The notes beneath the pieces were generated by a model, which had not been told where the DNA came from, searched no databases, and saw only the letters and a program-made list of their open reading frames with translations. From positions 868,001-932,000 of the forward strand of contig CANMQE010000001.1 in NCBI GenBank assembly GCA_947499975.1: 64,000 bases of DNA, read 5' to 3'. Made by a program: the position numbers and the translations under genes. The number at the start of each line of letters is the position of its first letter. Positions within the stretch are counted from its first letter, which is position 1. This document shows positions 60,763 to 64,000 of the stretch, one piece after another. This DNA is from an uncultured Sphingomonadaceae bacterium (GTDB lineage Bacteria; Pseudomonadota; Alphaproteobacteria; Sphingomonadales; Sphingomonadaceae).

Positions 60763-61788
60763 ATGGGACCGCTGCCACCAGGCACTGACGACCGCGCGAT
60801 CTGGGATATCTGGCAATCGCAATTCACCCTGCCCGCCGTGACGGTCGCCGACGAGCTTGGCCTGTTTGCAAGTATCGGCGACGCTGCCATGGCCACGCCC
60901 GAACTGGCAAAGGTGCTGGCGGTAGACGAACGTGCGCTGGGCATCCTGCTGGGCGCCCTCGCCTCCCTCGGCATGGTGGAACGGCGCGTCGGGCGCTGGA
61001 TGGCCATGCCGGCTGCCCGCATGTGGCTGCATCCCGAGGCGGAAGGCTATTGGGGCGGCTTCCTGTTCCGGTTCCGTGCGACGATCCCGCTCCACGCGGA
61101 CCTGCTGGCGATGGTTCGCACGGGCGAGAGGCCGGAGAACAAGGTGGCCGGCGGGCCGGAATGGGAACGCGGCTCGATGAGCGCGCAAGTGGCAAAGCGC
61201 ATCGCCGATTTCATGCACGCCCACTCCATGGCCCCGGCACGCGGTGCCGCCATGCAGCCGCAGATCGGCGCTATCGGAAACCTGCTGGACGTCGGCTGCG
61301 GTTCGGGAGTCTACGGTATCGAGTTTGCGCGCGCCAATCCGCAGATGCAGGTGACCCTGCTGGACCTGAAGGAGATGGTGGCAGAAGCGCAGCACCACGT
61401 GGACGCCGCCGGCCTGGGAGCCCGGATCGGCACCTGCGGCCTCAACATGTTCGAGGAGGAATGGCCCACCGGCCACGATGCCCATTTCTTTGCGAATATC
61501 TTCCACGACTGGTCCGAAGAAACCAATGCGTTGCTGGCCGCAAAGTCTTTCAAGGCTCTGCGGCCCGGCGGGCAGATCCTCCTGCACGAGATCCTGATGG
61601 ATGACGATGGCACCGGCCCCTGGCACGCCGCCGCCTTCAGCCTGATGATGCTGATGGGCACTTTGGGAAAGCAGTACACGCTGCCCGAATTTCGCGCCTT
61701 GCTGGAGGATGCAGGGTTCGAAGATGTGCGCGCGTGCCGATCCGGCGGGGGGTATTATTCGCTCGTTTCCGCTCGCAAGCCGGGCTGA
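60763..61788 (+). CDS. O-methyltransferase-like SAM enzyme
   Basis: The 341-aa protein has an N-terminal winged-helix dimer domain (ELAKVLAVDERALGILLGAL) and a SAM domain with LLDVGCGSGVYGIEFA, FHDWSEETNALLAAKS and LRPGGQILLHEIL. This matches the hydroxyindole/caffeate-type O-methyltransferase fold. A GAGGAGAG site precedes ATG 60763. It may act on the product of the CmcJ-like oxygenase, which is inference from position. Confidence 0.83.
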   Translation: MGPLPPGTDDRAIWDIWQSQFTLPAVTVADELGLFASIGDAAMATPELAKVLAVDERALGILLGALASLGMVERRVGRWMAMPAARMWLHPEAEGYWGGFLFRFRATIPLHADLLAMVRTGERPENKVAGGPEWERGSMSAQVAKRIADFMHAHSMAPARGAAMQPQIGAIGNLLDVGCGSGVYGIEFARANPQMQVTLLDLKEMVAEAQHHVDAAGLGARIGTCGLNMFEEEWPTGHDAHFFANIFHDWSEETNALLAAKSFKALRPGGQILLHEILMDDDGTGPWHAAAFSLMMLMGTLGKQYTLPEFRALLEDAGFEDVRACRSGGGYYSLVSARKPG

Positions 61789-61914
61789 CCCACTCCTGCC
61801 CCGACGCCGCCAGCAAAGTGTTAACCATTGGCTTGCATCGAGAATTAACCAGTTCGGCCGATACACCTTTGCGTGGCTGTGGGGACCGCCACGTTACGAA
61901 TGGAGACTTTGGTT

Positions 61915-62085
61915 ATGGGTATCGCAAAAGCCCTCGTCGCGGATGACAGCGGCTCTACGGGTATCGAATACGGCCTGCTCGCATCTTTCCTGGCGATGAC
62001 GTTGCTTGCCGGATTCCAGACGCTGGCGAACCAGGTGGACGATTCCTTCACCGATCTCAGCGAGAAATACGAAGACGCACAGTAA
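61915..62085 (+). CDS. flp: Flp-family type IVb pilin
   Basis: The 56-aa product has the Flp prepilin processing site (STGIEYGLLAS, cleavage after the Gly with conserved Glu and Tyr) and a hydrophobic helix. ATG 61915 follows GGAGA at a suitable distance. No tad/cpa assembly genes adjoin, so it is either an orphan pilin or served by a tad locus elsewhere. Confidence 0.9.
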   Translation: MGIAKALVADDSGSTGIEYGLLASFLAMTLLAGFQTLANQVDDSFTDLSEKYEDAQ

Positions 62086-62123
62086 GCACCGCGCCAAGGC
62101 GCGTCGCCACTTGCAGCTTTGGC

Positions 62124-62145
62124 GGCCTCGAATTAGGAGGCCTTT
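62124..62145 (+). terminator. weak intrinsic terminator after flp
   Basis: GGCCTC (62124-62129) pairs with GAGGCC (62137-62142) around a 7-nt loop and is followed by TTT only. The short T-run makes efficient termination uncertain. Confidence 0.5.
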
Positions 62146-62177
62146 GTCATGACCATGCAAGCCGAGCTCCACCTTTG

Positions 62178-62756
62178 ATGACGCCGACATTGAGGCAGCG
62201 CCTGCGGCAAGAAACGGGTGACATGCATGAGCGGGTCGAGGACGCGTTCGCGCTTCTCGATCTTGGAGAGCGAAACGGCATTGCCGCTACGCTGGATGCG
62301 CATATCCAAGTCCTTTCCCGCCTGTTGGCCGGCATGGCCTCGCATCCCGATTACGCTACTGCGGATGGCGCTGGCGAGGAATACCGTCAGGAAATCCGCC
62401 GGCTGCACGATCTGGCAGTGCAATCCCGTGCGCATTTTGGCGATGCGGGCGCCAACGCGTCTGGCGCAATCGAGCCCTTTACCGTCCATCCTCTTTCGGC
62501 TGCCTACGTGATTTTCGGATCGCGCCTCGGCTCTCGCGTGATTGCGGCGAACATGCGGCGCAACGAAGTGGATTGGCCGAAAGATGCCATTGCCTATTTC
62601 ACCGATGACGAGACCCGCGAATACTGGCAGAGCCTGCTGTGCGCCTTCGGGAATAATGAAGGCAACGCGGATATAATCGTGGCAGACGCCGTTAAGACCT
62701 TTGAACTGTTCCTTGCAGAAGCCCGGAGCGCCCATTCCCTGATACGAAGTTCCTGA
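62178..62756 (+). CDS. bphO: bacterial heme oxygenase (BphO/HmuO-like)
   Basis: The enzyme opens heme to biliverdin, CO and iron. The 192-aa helical protein starts LRQRLRQETGDMHERVEDAF with the proximal heme His17 and has YVIFGSRLGSRVIA, the distal glycine helix. ATG 62178 follows a TTG in frame. Its stop lies 4 bp before the bacteriophytochrome start, so they form one operon and the oxygenase should supply its biliverdin. Confidence 0.88.
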   Translation: MTPTLRQRLRQETGDMHERVEDAFALLDLGERNGIAATLDAHIQVLSRLLAGMASHPDYATADGAGEEYRQEIRRLHDLAVQSRAHFGDAGANASGAIEPFTVHPLSAAYVIFGSRLGSRVIAANMRRNEVDWPKDAIAYFTDDETREYWQSLLCAFGNNEGNADIIVADAVKTFELFLAEARSAHSLIRSS

Positions 62757-62760
62757 CTAG

Positions 62761-64000
62761 ATGGATGTCGACCTTACCAATTGCGAGCGGGAAGAAATTC
62801 ATCTTCTTGGCCATGTGCAAACTTTCGGCTGCCTGCTCGCCCTCTCGTCAGACTGGCTGGTGGTGCATGCATCGCGTAACACGCAGGATCACCTTGGCGT
62901 AAAGGCCGAGGATATGATCGGAGAGCCGGTCCGCAATTTCCTGACGGAAAATGCCGTTCACGATATTCGCGGCGCTATCCAGACGCTGGTAGCAAAAGAT
63001 GCCGTTGCGCGCCTGTTCGATACCAAGGTGCTGCGCGACAACGACCAGCGCTTCAACATCGTCCTGCATCGCTCGGGCAAGATTACCATCGTCGAGATCG
63101 AGCCCGCCCTCCCGCGTGAAGAGCAGACCGACAGCATGTCTCAGGTGCGCAACATCATCGACAGGATGAACGGCACCGAAACGATCGATCGGCTTTGCCG
63201 GACAGCGGCCAAGTTCATCCAACTGTTCACCGGCTTCGACAGGGTGAAGGTCTATCGTTTCGCGCCGGACCAGTCGGGCGAAGTGATAGCCGAAGCGACC
63301 AAGCCCGGCGTCGATTCGTTCCTGGGCCTGCGCTATCCCGCATCCGACATTCCCAGCCAGGCGCGCACTCTCTACAAGCGTTCCCTCATCCGCATCATCA
63401 GCGATGTGGACGACGATGTTTCGCCTATCATCCCGGAAGTGAACAGCGACAGCGAGAAGGTCGACCTCTCTCTCAGTACGCTGCGCGCTGTCTCCCCCAT
63501 CCACCTTGAATACCTGCGCAACATGGGCGTGAAGGCATCGATGTCGATCAGCATCATGTGCCACGGCAAGCTGTGGGGCCTGATCGCGTGCCACCATTAC
63601 AAACCGCTGGTGCTGGATTACCGCGTGCGTTCTGCCTGCGAACTTTTTGGCCAGATGTTCAGCTTCGTGCTGACTGGCCTGGAAGATAACCGCCGCAACA
63701 AGGATGCAGAGGCCGCGCGCAACCTGCACGATTCGATGATGCGACACTTCGCCGAAGGCAGCAAGATCGGATCGGACTTCAACTTCATCGTGGATGGCCT
63801 TGCAGAGATCATCGATTTCGACGGGGCCGTGGGCTGGATCGACGGCGAGTTTCGGCAGGTGGGCGTGACCCCCACGAAGGACGAAATCATGACGCTGGTG
63901 CGGTTCCTCAACACCACCGCCACCAGCCAGGTCTACGCCACCAACAGCCTCTACAAGGTTCACCCACCGGCGGAGGATTATATCCCGCGCGGTGCCGGCG
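62761..64000 (+). CDS. bphP: bacteriophytochrome, 5' part (runs past right edge)
   Basis: 413 residues of the photoreceptor are visible. The N-terminus reads MDVDLTNCEREEIH, with Cys8 the expected biliverdin attachment residue. PAS-domain sequence follows to about residue 130 (GHVQTFG in place of the usual IQPHG). The GAF domain has YPASDIPSQARTLY, a conserved chromophore motif, and LEYLRNMGVKASMS. A PHY region begins after about residue 310. The kinase or output domain is beyond base 64000. Confidence 0.9.
   Translation, partial: MDVDLTNCEREEIHLLGHVQTFGCLLALSSDWLVVHASRNTQDHLGVKAEDMIGEPVRNFLTENAVHDIRGAIQTLVAKDAVARLFDTKVLRDNDQRFNIVLHRSGKITIVEIEPALPREEQTDSMSQVRNIIDRMNGTETIDRLCRTAAKFIQLFTGFDRVKVYRFAPDQSGEVIAEATKPGVDSFLGLRYPASDIPSQARTLYKRSLIRIISDVDDDVSPIIPEVNSDSEKVDLSLSTLRAVSPIHLEYLRNMGVKASMSISIMCHGKLWGLIACHHYKPLVLDYRVRSACELFGQMFSFVLTGLEDNRRNKDAEAARNLHDSMMRHFAEGSKIGSDFNFIVDGLAEIIDFDGAVGWIDGEFRQVGVTPTKDEIMTLVRFLNTTATSQVYATNSLYKVHPPAEDYIPRGAG

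Overview
The window looks like a chromosomal segment of an aerobic alphaproteobacterium of the order Sphingomonadales, most likely Erythrobacteraceae. The reasons are the high GC content, the zapA / 6S RNA / fau order, the purF-SDR pair, an sdhC-sdhD-sdhA run, a large TonB-dependent receptor, a UrcA-family protein, a Flp pilin and a heme oxygenase / bacteriophytochrome pair. No insertion sequence, prophage, CRISPR array or rRNA gene was seen. Gene packing is tight, with many TGA/ATG or TGA/GTG overlaps inside operons.

1-4.4 kb: the 5' part of transketolase (cut by the left edge) diverges from a cell-division and folate block: a 61-aa coiled-coil protein, zapA, 6S RNA, fau, a DUF2842 membrane protein, an Fpg-family DNA glycosylase and tRNA-Asp. 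4.4-10.2 kb (minus strand): a branched-chain 2-oxoacid dehydrogenase operon (E1 alpha, E1 beta, E2) behind a perfect 14-bp palindrome, then thyA and a UDP-glucuronate-epimerase-like gene. 10.3-13.7 kb: tRNA-Pro, a 551-bp gap, purF, an SDR and a PilZ protein. 13.7-20.7 kb (minus): TspO-like protein, serine hydrolase, cfa, photolyase, YdjM-like protein and an orphan priming sugar transferase. 20.8-24.9 kb: 2-oxoacid:ferredoxin oxidoreductase korAB, rppH and a TPR protein. 25-30.8 kb: guaB-rsmB, GST, 3-hydroxybutyrate dehydrogenase, a YpfJ-type metallopeptidase and a secreted unknown. 30.8-35 kb: a BlaR/BlaI-type sensor-repressor pair with two operator-like dyads facing an FMN 2-hydroxyacid dehydrogenase, then a ClpP-like protein. 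35-39.5 kb: creD, a secreted cyclophilin, a frameshifted M20 peptidase and a metallopeptidase-like lipoprotein. 39.5-42.1 kb: sdhC-sdhD-sdhA, with no sdhB in the window. 42.2-52.2 kb: SDR, B3-type metallo-beta-lactamase-fold lipoprotein, prmA, DUF2459 protein, PilZ, SDR, ligA, small lipoprotein, recN, PilZ and bamD.

52.5-61.8 kb is the most unusual part. A three-gene operon (2OG-Fe(II) oxygenase, TPR plus 2OG oxygenase, SAM methyltransferase) converges on a TonB-dependent receptor. Beyond the receptor, a CmcJ-like oxygenase and an O-methyltransferase-like gene diverge around an imperfect palindrome. Three oxygenases and two methyltransferases around one outer-membrane receptor suggest a tailoring/uptake locus; no function has been shown.

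61.9-64 kb: an orphan Flp pilin, then heme oxygenase directly upstream of a bacteriophytochrome that runs off the right edge. The oxygenase would supply biliverdin to the photoreceptor, giving a red-light sensing module.
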